This document shows, in pieces, positions 32,895 through 44,265 of a stretch of DNA of 64,000 nucleotides. How positions within the stretch are numbered: position 1 is the first letter of the stretch; every line of letters starts with the position of its first letter. The translations under genes and the position numbers were made by a program. Source of the stretch: Montifringilla adamsi (lineage: Eukaryota; Chordata; Aves; Passeriformes; Passeridae); NCBI GenBank assembly GCA_017590115.1, contig JAGGNK010007060.1, positions 101,025 to 165,024 on the forward strand, read 5' to 3'. The notes below the pieces were generated by a model. The model was not told where the DNA came from, made no database searches, and saw only the letters and a list, made by a program, of their open reading frames with translations.

Positions 32895-33452
32895 CCAAAT
32901 CCCTGGGGCTGGAACAGATTTCCAAGTTCATGGAGTGCCAGCTGTGCCCCATGGCCACCTTGTCCCCAGCCCAGAGCACTCAGTGCCACCTGCAGGGGAC
33001 ACCTGCAGGGATGGGCACTGCAAAGCTCCCTGGGCAGCCCCTGCCAAGGCCTGAGCACCCTTGCCATGGGCAAATTCCTGCTGCTGGCCCAGCTGAGCCT
33101 GCCCTGGCCCAGCCTGAGGCCGTTCCCTCTGCTCCTGTCCCTGTTCCCTGGAGCAGAGCCCGACCCCCCCGGCTGTCCCCTCCTGGCAGGGACTTGTGCA
33201 GAGCCACAAGGGCCCCCTGAGCCTCCTTTGCTCCAGGCTCAGCCCCTTCCCAGCTCCCTCAGCAATTCTCCAGCCCCTTCCCAGCTCCTCAGCAATTCTC
33301 CAGCCCCTTCCCAGCTCCTCAGCAATTCTCCAGCCCCTTCCCAGCTCCCCAGGAAATTTCCAGCCCCTTCCCAGCTCCGTTCCCTGCCCTGGACACGCTC
33401 CAGCCCCTCCAGGTCTCTCCTGCAGGACCAGAACTGGACACAGCCCTCGAGG
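32895..33452 (-). mobile_element. CR1 LINE, VNTR-bearing group, copy A of a tandem pair
   Basis: Runs from the group 3' end through the conserved block, then four or five units of the 31-bp motif (33240-33385, one unit with GGAAATTTC), then further 5' CR1 (GTTCCCTGCCCTGGACACGC, CAGAACTGGACACAGCCCTC). The longest 5' extension of this group here, shared with 40.9 and 45.8 kb. Confidence 0.92.
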
Positions 33453-33845
33453 GGGCACTGCAGAGCTCCCTGGGCAGCCCCTGCCAAGGCCTGAGCACCC
33501 TTGCCATGGGCAAATTCCTGCTGCTGGCCCAGCTGAGCCTGCCCTGGCCCAGCCTGAGGCCGTTCCCTCTGCTCCTGTCCCTGTTCCCTGGAGCAGAGCC
33601 CGACCCCCCCGGCTGTCCCCTCCTGGCAGGGACTTGTGCAGAGCCACAAGGGCCCCCTGAGCCTCCCTCAGCAATTCTCCAGCCCCTTCCCAGCTCCTCA
33701 GCAATTCTCCAGCCCCTTCCCAGCTCCTCAGCAATTCTCCAGCCCCTTCCCAGCTCCTCAGCAATTCTCCAGCCCCTTCCCAGCTCCTCAGCAATTCTCC
33801 AGCCCCTTCCCAGCTCCCTCAGCCCCTCCTGGGGCTCCAGCCCCT
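33453..33845 (-). mobile_element. CR1 LINE, VNTR-bearing group, copy B of a tandem pair
   Basis: Restarts mid-element at GGGCACTGCAGAGCTCCCTG and repeats the conserved block of copy A almost base for base, then shows five to six VNTR units directly abutting CTGAGCCTCC, without the usual linker. Same orientation as copy A. Confidence 0.9.
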
Positions 33846-33869
33846 TCCCAGCTGCTCTTCTCCCAGCCA

Positions 33870-34965
33870 CAGAGTTCCAGCTGTGCTGGTGATGAACAAA
33901 GGTAGAGAAAATCCTGGGAGCCATGAACACATTTTTTATTTACCTTGTGGAAATCTCAGCTGCACTGGAGCTAAAATTCCCAATTTTCCTGCTCCTTTCT
34001 CACCATTTTTTTACACTTCCACAGCCAGCCCAATCATGATTTAAAATAATCTGATTTCCAAGACGTGGCCGTGGCTGTGGAAGTTCATTGCTGCACTTGG
34101 GATCATCTTGATTTACCCTGACGTGATTTTAAATTCTTTTTGTGCTCTATAAATGGGTTTTCATTAAATCCCCCATAATATTCCTTTAACCCCCGGTCAA
34201 TGTTTGGCTTCTTGTGCCTATATTTAAATATGATTAGAGGACCTCTGCCTCCTGATGAAGCAATTCCATATAAAGCAAACTTACTGTAATTTAATTTCTC
34301 TTTTGAACTGGAGGCAGAGTATGAATCCACATTTATTTCATGGAACTGAGGGGGTGGGAATGGGATTTGATTATGAGAATAAATATAAGATCATATGATT
34401 GAAAAATTAATAGCTTCCCTTATCCGACTTTAATCTGTTTAAATAACTTTAGGAACAGCTCAAGGCCTGGAATATTTGACTATTCAAGAGTAAAGCAGCC
34501 AACCAGCTCAGCAGAGTTTTCCCTGGCACATCCTTCATTGACTTTCTCCATGAAAACTGAATATTTAGGGTTTCAAACAATACCTAGATGCAGCATTTTT
34601 TACATGTTTTGACCAGCTGAGAATTTATTGGGATTTTTTTTCCTGTTGAAAAAAAATCTTGTGGCTGTTTCAGTGGAATGTTTGTTGTTGAGTGAGGTCA
34701 GGCTCTAGGGTTAACTCGTGTTTGATATCCTGGATAAATCCACACTGGGAATTGGACAATGCCATGACCAAATCCCAGCAAATGGATCACAACAGGTCAG
34801 CTCCATTCGGTGAGGAAAAGTTTTTCCAGGGAAGTTTAAAGGATGTAACTCCACGACATCCAGTGAAAAATTTAAAGCACATTTCCCCAAAAAAAGTAAT
34901 TTGTGCAAAACCTTTGTGCTCCCTGGAAAAGGGAAGGAACTCTCCAATATTATCAGTTCAACCAT
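33870..34965. other. Unique AT-moderate stretch
   Basis: About 1.1 kb without recognisable repeats. The part 34020-34460 is evenly mixed and low in microsatellites, the kind of sequence worth testing for conservation. No exon seen. Confidence 0.4.
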
Positions 34966-34969
34966 GGAA

Positions 34970-35345
34970 TTGTAGAATTCCACAATGGTTTGGAGTGGAA
35001 GGGATTTTAAGGATCACCCCATCCCACCCCTGCCATGGCAGGGACACCTTCCCCTGTGCCAGGCTGCTCCAGCCCCAGTGTCCAGCCTGGCCTTGGGCAC
35101 TGCCAGGGATCCAGGGGCAGCCCCAGCTGCTCTGGGCACCCTGTGCCAGGGCCTGCCCACCCTGCCAGGGAACAATTCCTCATTGCCCAGATCCCATCCA
35201 GCCCTGCCCTCTGGCACTGGCAGCCATCCCCTTTTTCCTGTCAGTATTTGCAGGATAAAACCTCCCTCTGCCTCCTTTTTATAACCCCCTAAAGGCACTG
35301 GAAGGCCTCAAGGAGTTCCCCTGGAGCCTCCTCTCCTCCAGAACA
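34970..35345 (-). mobile_element. CR1 LINE, longer copy
   Basis: Reversed tail CAATGGTTTGGAGTGGAAGG through CCTGCCAGGGAACAATTCCT to about GAGCCTCCTCTCCTCCAG; the inner part after 35230 is more diverged. Confidence 0.88.
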
Positions 35346-36325
35346 TGAAAAACCAAATCCACAACCTGAGGACAGCCTTGGGAAAGAATCCCTGCTCAAG
35401 GAGCTGGAGATATCCTTTGTGGCTGGCAGCTCCTTTTTGGGGTTACTCCATTATTCCATCCACATTATTCCATCCCTTCCCAGAAGGAGGCATGGGGCAG
35501 AAATTCCACCAGGAGTGGGGAGAGTCCAACAACTGCAGCTCGTGGAACTGCCATGGAATTTCCTGCTTTGTTTGTACCAATCTTTAATTTATGGAGAAAG
35601 TCCAGTAGGTCTGTGAGAGCTGGGGAAGGAAAACCACCTTGGAAATCTCTCTTTACAGGGAGTTGAATCCCAACAGAATGGATTTTTTCATGGCATGGAG
35701 CATCCAGTGGTTCATCCATGGGAAGAGAGGAAGGACACAGGACCCAGCTCAGCCCTCCTGCATTCCTGGCACTCTGGGATTTCCCAGTTGGGCTGGAGGC
35801 TGTGGCCAGAGTTCACCAGCTCAGACAAACCTGTCCTACCTGGATTTGTCCAAACTGTCTCCCAATGGATTGAAACCTTTGGCCTCCTCCCTATGTTGGG
35901 ATCAAGGCTTTCACAACTTAATTACACCTGGAATTAAAGAGATCTTCCTTTGGTCTGTGTTAAAACTTCTGCCTGATACTTTGATTAGAGCTTCTTCTTT
36001 TATTACCAGGTTTATTACCCTGCTCCTCATTCCTCAGGACTTTCTGGATCTATATTCCCATTCACATCTTTTCCAATCTATTAATCCCTTCTACATTTCT
36101 CCTCTGCCTTATTTCCCTCCCTTCTCTTTTCTTCTGGTTGCACATAATGGGTTTGAACAGAGGCAAAATCCATTTTTATTTTGTTTCTAATTTATTTAGT
36201 TCTCTAATCATTGCTCCCTGGATTTTTCTCTTTTCCACCAGCACTGAACACTGAGCTGCCTTTTCAGGGAGTTACCCAGCAACTCCCAGACCAAGTCCCC
36301 AAATAGCAGAAGCTCAGTCAGAATC
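35345..36325. other. Non-genic stretch
   Basis: Unique, pyrimidine-rich on the plus strand towards 36.0-36.2 kb. No exon or repeat recognised. Confidence 0.5.
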
Positions 36326-36329
36326 CCAG

Positions 36330-36592
36330 AATCCTGGAATGGTTTGGGTTGGAGGGACCTTAATGATCACCCAGTGCCACCCCTGCCATGGCAGGGACAC
36401 CTTCTACAGTCCCAGGCTGCTCCAAGCCCCATCCAAGCTGGCCTTGATCATTCCCTGGGATCCCTGGCAGTGCCCAAGGCCAGGCTGGACACTGGGGCTG
36501 GAGCAGCCTGGCACAGGGGAAGGTGTCCCTGCCATGGCAGGGGTGGAGCTGGATGAGCTTTAATCCCTTCCACCCCAAACCATTCCATGATT
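36330..36592. mobile_element. CR1 fold-back inverted repeat
   Basis: 36336-36447 is reversed CR1 from its tail inward; after a spacer of about 30 bases, plus-strand CR1 resumes (AAGGCCAGGCTGGACACTGG) and runs out to its own tail at 36592. Both outer ends are CR1 3' ends; arms overlap in the element and can pair over more than 100 bases. Confidence 0.88.
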
Positions 36593-36599
36593 CAGTTCC

Positions 36600-37955
36600 T
36601 CAGCTTGTCCTCTGTACAGAGCTCCTTCTCCATGGGAATTTCTGTTTGATCCAAATGCAAAACCCTGACACAATCAAGGTCAGTTGTTGCAAAGCCCCCC
36701 TGCCCCCTTTTTCAGATATTTATTTGTACTCAGGTCCCTCCTCTTGCCTCTGGAATTGTAACTGTGACAGTGCAAGGATTTCTGTCTGCAGCCACATTCC
36801 CAATCACACAGGCTCTGACCCTGCACTTCTGGACAATTGATGTGCAATCCCTCTCTCTTTCCCTGGCTTCTCCTCAAATGAACAGCCAGACATTCACTCA
36901 AGCCCTGCACTTCTGTTCTGATCTAGATGAAAGGAGCTCCTTTTTTTGGGAATCATGGAAAAGCTTTCCAAGCTTTTGCCATGAAGAAGTAGTTCCCCCC
37001 TACCTGTTGGCCAAACAGCTGCTGCAGCTGCATTCCTGCTCTTTTCCTTTTGCTCCCTGTTCTCCTGGAGGATTGCTGGCTGTTGCTGACATTTGTATTG
37101 TGCCTGGGTTTATTAATTCATCAAATGCCAAGGATCTGGTTCCTCATTCTGCTGGAGCAGCTGGTTCCCATCAGCTGCTGTTACAATTGGCTTGAAAAAC
37201 CTCCCAGGAGGAGCCCAATAACTCAGATTTGTCAGATCTGCAGTAATTCATGCAAGATGGGGTCGATGTGGAAATCCACATTTCTTAACTGCCAGAATCA
37301 AGATACCAATCCTATTGTTGAATCCAAGATGGGACTTCCAGTAGAACCCACTTGTCACTGACAATTCCCAATTCCCACCCCCTTCCTATTGCACAGCCTG
37401 AAATCTTCTGTGTTTGCTCCTAGGCCAGAGGTTCGTGTATTTCCTTTTGAGACAGAAGAAAATCTGTTCAGATCAGAACAGAACAATCCAAACAATTCAG
37501 AAGATCCCTCCAGTGCTCCTCATACTCGGATAACTCCAGGAACATTTCCCTTAAATCCTCACATTTGGCATCTGCCAAAGAGGAATGTGTGGTTTGCCTC
37601 GATAGGAGAAATCTGGAAATGAACATTGAAACATTTTCTGCTTTGTAATTTGTAATTGTCTGGGCTGGTTTAGCAATGAGTGTGTGAGTACAATGTGCAG
37701 GGAGTTTTTAGTTCTGGTCCTCTGACTCAACACAGACCTTTTGTTATCTTTTTGACTCAGGAATTACATGACATGTCATTTGGAGCCCATTGGCAGGCCC
37801 TGCACAATGGCAAATGCACAGACCCTGAGGAGAAACTCAACATTTCCTCATGAAAACTCTGCCTCGGTGCTTTTTGTTTCCTCAGCACCTCCTCACCTGC
37901 ACAACAATTGTGTCTAAACCAATCTGAGCTCTTGGACAGAAACAGGATGAGGGGG
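36600..37955. other. Non-genic stretch
   Basis: About 1.35 kb unique sequence. Open frames are short and overlap on both strands; nothing recognised. Confidence 0.5.
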
Positions 37956-37959
37956 AATG

Positions 37960-38275
37960 GCTTCCAGCTGGACAGGCAGGGTGAGATGGGATATTGGGAA
38001 GGAATTCTGTGAGGCCCAGGTTGCTCTCAGGGATTGTGGACTCCCCATCCCTGGAAGTGTCCAAGGCCAGGTTGGAACAACCTGGGATAGTGGAAGGTGT
38101 CCCTGCCCATGGATAAGCTTTAAGGACCCCCCAACCCAACCCAGCACATCCCGACCCAACCCAGCACATCCCAACACAGCCCAGCCCAACCCAACCCAAC
38201 CCATCCCAACCCAACCCAACCCATCCCAACCCAATCCAGCCCATCCCAACCCAACCCAATTAAAGATTCCGTGAT
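37960..38275 (+). mobile_element. CR1 LINE with an expanded tail microsatellite
   Basis: GGGATATTGGGAAGGAATTC, CATCCCTGGAAGTGTCCAAG, GGAAGGTGTCCCTGCCCATG. The normal tail CCAACCCAA is expanded into about 140 bases of AACCC-type repeats with CATCCCAACC variants before the terminal GATTCCATGATTAT. Confidence 0.9.
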
Positions 38276-38518
38276 TCCATGATTATCCATGCAGCTCATT
38301 AAGCAAATTAAAGATCTTGTCCCACCTCTCTGTGCCTACAGCAGCTCTACCAACCCACCCTTGACAACCCAACCCATCCCAACCCAATCCAGCCCATCCC
38401 AACCCAACCCAATTAAAGATTCCGTGATTCCATGATTATCCATGCAGCTCATTAAGCAAATTAAAGATCTTGTCCCACCTCTCTGTGCCTACAGCAGCTC
38501 TACCAACCCACCCTTGAT
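38214..38518 (+). repeat. 153-bp direct duplication
   Basis: The CR1 tail microsatellite end plus about 100 bases of flank (ATTAAAGATTCCGTGATTCC to CCAACCCACCCTTGA) is repeated in tandem at a 153-base offset with no difference seen. Confidence 0.92.
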
Positions 38519-38519
38519 G

Positions 38520-38985
38520 CCTTAAGGAGCTGGAACAGAGGCTGGATGGAGTTGAGAGGAATAAAGTGGGTATTTATTGAAGATTTTATTTTATTTATTA
38601 CTGTGCCTTCAAAGGCCACACCCTGGCAGTACCACAGCCACAGTCATGGCCTGGGTGGCTCCAAGATGGAATCAAACAGGGCTTGGTCATGAGATCTCAC
38701 ATTTTTATAAGTTTTAGACCATTTGCATACAGGAGCCAACTGTCCAATTAATAGCTTCAAATGATGAAGTTTCATCCTGCTTGCTCGCTTGCCTGCCCTA
38801 CTCTTTTCACATTTATGCTTTGGGACTGAAGTTGGAAGAGATTGTCCTTGAGTCTCCAGCTAGAATGGGATAGTTTGGTCTTCATCACCCTGTGAAAAGA
38901 TCCCAGTAACACTTAACATAAAGCTAAAGCTGCTCACCAAAACAGAACAGAGAAACCTAAAACCCAAGGTATCACACTTTTCCCT
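38520..38985 (-). mobile_element. Partial LTR, probable ERV
   Basis: On the minus strand AATAAATACCCACTTTATTC near 38578 precedes CAGCCTCTGTTCCAGCTCC. A related U5-like block occurs at 59.5 kb (CTTTATTCTTTAACTCTGTCC). No coding sequence attached. Confidence 0.45.
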
Positions 38986-39324
38986 TCTTTCTTTCCTGGG
39001 TATGGTGTCCTTGATCTTGGATGCCTCATCCTGGGTGTCCTGAGGAGCCCCAGGGTCTTCCACAACTCCCAAACTCCAAGAACAAGGAGCAGCTTCAGCT
39101 CCGTTCCCAGTGGGCACCTCTGGCTGTGGCCAGAGCGAGATCCCAGCTTCAGCTTCCTTGTGGGAAGGAGCTTTGACCAAGAAAACAGAGTTAGCCTGTG
39201 GTTACAGCCCAGGATCTGGCCTCCATTCCTGGAATTGCAGCAGATTTCCTGTGTGGCTTTGGACAAGTCACGTCAGCCAAAGCCCTCGGAGCTGGGGCCA
39301 AGCCACTGCTGCTCCAAATCAGGT

Positions 39325-39356
39325 GTTTGTTTGTTTGTCTGTCTGTCTGTCTGTAT
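39325..39356 (+). repeat. (GTTT)n(GTCT)n microsatellite
   Basis: Three GTTT followed by four GTCT units and a variant. Confidence 0.9.
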
Positions 39357-39477
39357 GGCCAAGCATGGATTTAACAGCCTGATTTTTGACATCCAGGGGG
39401 TTTTTATAAATCTTTGGTCCATATCTCTCCGGTGGCACCGCTCCGGAATTCCTGGAGAGCACAGGCCAGTTGTTCTT

Positions 39478-40043
39478 GTGTGAATTTAGGTGTGTTTACT
39501 TTATAAAGCTCATCAGGTGGGCACTCATTTCTCTGAACCAATCACTTCCACCTGTGGATGAAGAAGATCCAGGAGCACAATTCCATCTCTTCAGGCCTTC
39601 CAGAGGTTCAGCACCTTAAGGGTGGAAAGGCTCAAATCCCAGAGAAATGCAAAACTGAGCATTTCTACTCCAGTTTATTCCACCTCTGTGGATAGGCCTT
39701 GAATATTCCTGCTGTATTCTCAGTGGGGAAACACTCCAGACTTGCTGGGCAGCTGTTCTCATCCTGAGGATGTTTTTCCCCTCAGAAAGAATCCCAGAAT
39801 TTACCTGCTAAGTTTTAATTTCCCTCTCCAATTCTGTCAGGATCCAATCACCAGAAAATACCATGCAAGACCTTTTTAAACAGAAAAATGCAAGGTGGCA
39901 GCCCACACCCACTCATTATTTCCATTCCTTGTCTTAAATAACCTGTCCAAACAAACAAATACCTCCTAGGCTGAGACCTTCTACAACAATTTTTAGTCCA
40001 GGCTGGATTTTAACAGCCAACTTATAACAACAATCCCCCCCTT
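39478..40043 (-). mobile_element. Candidate LTR preceded by a polypurine tract
   Basis: On the minus strand AAGGGGGGGAT (40043-40033) looks like a retroviral polypurine tract and is followed by TGTTGTTATAAGTTGG, a plausible LTR start at 40032. The element would run to a CA near 39478 (CACCTAAATTCACA), about 550 bases. An ATAAAG box precedes the end. No open reading frame of retroviral type is visible. Confidence 0.45.
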
Positions 40044-40344
40044 ATTGGTAGTGGCGTGTGTGCTACCAGGGTAAAAATATTCCCAATGTGCACACACTGG
40101 ATGGGATTTAAATAGAAATATCCTTGTGATTTTGGCTGACAGAGTCCTCGGGCAAAGCTGGCTCCGTGCAGAGGCAGAACTTTTCTTAGCTCAGCCAGGG
40201 GCTGGGTTTGTGTCCAAACCCGGTCGGGAGGGGACGGCAGGGGCAGGAGTGGGGCTCTGAGCTTGGTCTGGGTGTGAGGGACCCAGCTGGAGACACCACT
40301 GAGGTGTTTCACACCCCAGCAGATGGAAGTTGGGGTTTTTTCCA

Positions 40345-40905
40345 ATATCCCAAATCCCTGTTGCTGGCACAGCCCTCCCAGCCCAGGCAGTGCCAGCTGT
40401 GCCCCATGGCCACCTTGTCCCCAGCCCAGAGCACTCAGTGCCACCCCCAGGGGACACCTGCAGGGATGGGCACTGCAAAGCTCCCTGGGCAGCCCCTGCC
40501 AAGGCCTGAGCACCCTTGCCATGGGCAAATTCCTGCTGCTGGCCCAGCTGAGCCTGCCCTGGCCCAGCCTGAGGCCGTTCCCTCTGCTCCTGTCCCTGTT
40601 CCCTGGAGCAGAGCCCGACCCCCCCGGCTGTCCCCTCCTGGCAGGGACTTGTGCAGAGCCACAAGGGCCCCCTGAGCCTCCTTTGCTCCAGGCTCAGCCC
40701 CTTCCCAGCTCCTCAGCAATTCTCCAGCCCCTTCCCAGCTCCCTCAGCAATTCTCCAGCCCCTTCCCAGCTCCCTCAGCAATTCTCCAGCCCCTTCCCAG
40801 CTCCGTTCCCTGCCCTGGACACGCTCCAGCCCCTCCAGGTCTCTCCTGCAGGAGCAGAACTGGACACAGCCCTCGAGAGGCCTCTCAGTGCCAGCACAGG
40901 GGACA
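40345..40905 (-). mobile_element. CR1 LINE, VNTR-bearing group
   Basis: Full form: 3' end at CCAAATCCCTGTTGCTGGCA, conserved block, three VNTR units (40690-40800), then the 5' extension CCTGGACACGCTCCAGCCCC to about 40905. Confidence 0.92.
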
Positions 40906-40909
40906 ATCC

Positions 40910-43070
40910 CTGCCCTGCTCCTGCTGGAGACACAATTTGCCCCCAGTGTGCCATAAATCCCTCAGAGATGTGGCAAACAGGAGGCCCAAAAGCAAGTCAA
41001 GGCTGGTGTGAGTGAGATTCCCAAGCAAAGTGGATTAAAAATCCAAGGGAATCTTTAAACCAAACATTGGTTTTTGTAGAACAACAAAACCAGGGTAGTG
41101 TTTGCACTCAGCCATAAAAGTTGCTGTGGTTGTGTAATCATGTGAAGTTGTGGCCTTAGGAGGAGTTAGAAAGCAGCTGCAGCAAATTAACTTCTCAAAT
41201 TTATTATGGATTGGGTGGAATCTAGAAAATTCCCCCATGTTATTTTATTTTTTTTTCATTATAGAACTGGAAAAGGCACGTTTTGGATGAGGTTTCATCT
41301 CAAGCCTCTCCCCCTGGGCAGGCACAAACCTGAAGCCTCAAAGGGAAATGCAAAACCAGCAGCAAAACCAGACACCCCCTCCCAAAAAATGCATGGACAT
41401 CTTTTTTCCTCCTTTCAGGACCTGATCCATGTCCCAGAGGGCTCAGGCACAGGAATCCCAGTGTAGGGAGCTGGTAGAGCCTCAGAAAAGTGAAAATTTG
41501 TGGGGTGATCCCAGGTGAGTGAAATCTGGTAAAACCATTGGGATCCTCATTCCAGAAAAGGGGGTGGGCACCACCAGAAGGAAATCCATGGAATTGCTGC
41601 CACAGCTGGCACAGGGGGAAATTTTGGATTCTGAGAAATAAATTCAGAGTCTCCTCTAAAAATCAAGCCCAGAAAACCTCCAGTGCCCTGCTTTTTTTAG
41701 AGGATCATCGCAGGAAGCTGTCCCAGATTCCCAACATTCTCCAATATTTCAGTTTCTCTTTCCCTTCAAAATAATTTCCAAGTGCCCCTCACCAGCTCCT
41801 CAATCTCTGGTGGTTTTCCCTGGGATCTTCAGCTCCTTGGCTCACCACTCTTTGCTCACTTTTCACACCTCTAGGTCTGCTCTCACCTTCCTCACTTCCC
41901 TCATCCCATCCCACTTTTGATCCAGGTCACTGGATGACCTTGAGTGTCTTTTCCCACCTTGGAGATCCCGTGGTTTTCCCACCTCAGGACAAGCAGGGAG
42001 TTGTGTTTGGGGTTCTGTCTGTAGGAGTGATGGTTCTCAGGAGTCCCCTAAGGATGAAATCTTTTCCATGCAGAGCCTTCCCAAAATAAAACCATTTCCC
42101 AACCACTTTATTGAACAAAGTGATGATCCCACTGCTCGGATCTGGATTCCCTGTAATGTTCATTTGCTGGAGATCCCATCCAGACCTTATCCAGTGGAAA
42201 TTTTTGCATCACCTCCTAAGTTCTTGGGATGTCATTACAGACTGGGACAGGATAATTTTGTTTTCCTTGCATGAACAGTCTTGTTCCCACTTATCCCTGC
42301 ATATTTCTGCTGGGTGTTGGATCCTCCTGAGGAGAGCTGCTCATTAACAGGAATTCTCACCCTCCAATACATCTTCCTTAAAGCCCACTCATTGTTTTTG
42401 GAAAATGTTCTGTTCCTCCCATTGTTTTCCTCCCAAACTTTCCCACCTGGATTCGTTCCCTGTGCTGGTGGCAGGATTCACCTTCAGAGCAGGCAGACAG
42501 GGAAGTAGCTGGGCCCTGGCAGTTCAGCTCCTTGCTGCCATGCAGGAAGGATTTTAGGGATGCCACACTTCACTCCTGGCCCTGAGAGGCCCAAACCATC
42601 TGCTGCTCCAGGTGAAATGTTCACTGTCCCTCCAGGAATGCTCTGCACCCCCGGGGAACAAAGCTGGCTGGTCTCCAGAAAACATTCATGGCACTGCAGC
42701 AGGGAGCTCCTGCTTTGTGAGCTGGGTTATTCCCTCCAGGTTCCAGAGGAAAAGATCAGAAAATAAGGAAAATAGTTAAGGCTGCAGCAGAACCAGGTTT
42801 AGTTGTGAACCGAGGGGATGAGCAGCAGTTCCTTGGAATCCCTAAATGGGAAAAATTAAAAAATCACAGGATCTTCATGGCCACGTCAGCCAGTGTGAAT
42901 CTGAGCTGCTCCAGTAGAACCAGTATGGACCACTGGTTGTGGAATTCCTAAGTCTAGACATGCTCCAGAACATTTTAGTGAATAACTGTACACAGGTCAC
43001 TTTTCGAGGTGATTTAGGGATGTCCAGTGCCTGAATGGATCTGAAGATCCTGGATAACTTCGGTGGCATC
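40910..43070. other. Long unique stretch
   Basis: About 2.1 kb without CR1. AT-rich patches near 41.05 and 41.25 kb. No exon recognised, though several weak splice-like sites occur. Confidence 0.5.
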
Positions 43071-43074
43071 TGAG

Positions 43075-43250
43075 GATTTCTCTGCCCAGAGCAGCTGGGG
43101 CTGCCCCTGGATCCCTGGCAGTGCCCAAGGCCAGGCTGGACACTGGGGCTGGAGCAGCCTGGCACAGGGGAAGGTCTCCCTGCCATGGCAGGGGTGGCAT
43201 GGGATGAGCTTTAAGATCCCTTCCAACCCAAACCATTCCAAGATTCTTAG
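43075..43250 (+). mobile_element. CR1 LINE 3' fragment
   Basis: CCCAGAGCAGCTGGGGCTGC to tail TCCAACCCAAACCATTCCAA followed by GATTCTTAGG. Confidence 0.9.
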
Positions 43251-43254
43251 GCAC

Positions 43255-44065
43255 ATTTTCTCTTTGAATAAACAGAACTCCTACAAAAGAACCTCCGTGT
43301 GTCTCCAGGGAAAATCCACAACCTTTCTAAGGTGACCTTGACGTTCCTGAGTGGTGCCTGTGCAGAGGTCTCTGCTTGTCACAAATAACTCCTAAAACCA
43401 CACATTAAAACCAGTTTTAAAGCAAGAAAACAGCTTGGAAGGAGCAAATGTTTGAGCAGAACCCCATCTAAAGCACCTCCTGCCAGCTCCACAGCTTTAT
43501 TACCCTGGGTTACCTCCCTGCAGACTCGGAGGAGCAGGAGCTGTGGATAACAGCCACTCATCCCTGACATTTCCCCTCAATCCCAAAGCTTCTCTCCCTG
43601 TTGTCCACAGCTCATGGAGCAGCCAAGCCACTCAGGGCCCTGCCAGAGGCCACTGCCCACTCATTACAGGAGCCCAGTGAGGCAGCTGCACTCACACAAT
43701 GGCTCCTTTTCCTCCTTGGATGCAGCTCAGGAACCACCCCAGCCTTTTCTTCCCTCTCCATCTGCAGAGAGTCATCACTGCTGGCAAGGACAGCGTGGAG
43801 TGGGATAAATCAGCATCGGCCCACTCCAGCCTCTCCTGGAATTTGTCACTGCAGAGGGACATTTGTCAGGGTTCTGACAGGTCAGGGATTGAAGCAACGC
43901 TGCAGATATTTAGGTTCAGTCTGTTTTTCAAGCAGGCTCTGCAGTGCAGCTCTTCCAGGAGCTGTTCCAGCCTGGCAACAGGCTTGGAATGAGTCTGCTC
44001 CTCAGTGTCCATCACCCACAGCACAAACCAGAGCAGCAACAAAACAGGGCAGAGTGGATCAAGCA
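43255..44065. other. Non-genic stretch
   Basis: Unique sequence; frames of up to 161 codons are unsupported. Confidence 0.5.
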
Positions 44066-44067
44066 AT

Positions 44068-44265
44068 CCCAGACTGGTTTGGATAAAGGATCACCTCATT
44101 CCACCCCCTGCCACGGCCAGGGACACCTTCCACTATCCCAGGCTGTTCCATCCCTGGAAATGTCCCAGGCCAGCTTGGAGCAGCCTGGCACAGGGGAAGG
44201 TGTCCCTGCCATGGCAGGGGTGCCACTGGGTGGGATGTGAGGTCCCTTCCAACCCAGTTCCTTCA
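44068..44265. mobile_element. CR1 fold-back inverted repeat
   Basis: 44072-44148 reversed CR1 tail inward to CCAGGCTGTTCC; spacer of 27 bases; then GGAGCAGCCTGGCACAGGGG out to the tail TTCCAACCCAG. Same geometry as the 36.4-kb case, smaller arms (about 75 bases). Confidence 0.85.

Noticed and set aside
39001..39320. Possible exon cluster with splice-like AG/GT sites
   Set aside because: Frames on both strands are open by chance and no known protein is recognised; lies between two LTR-like pieces.
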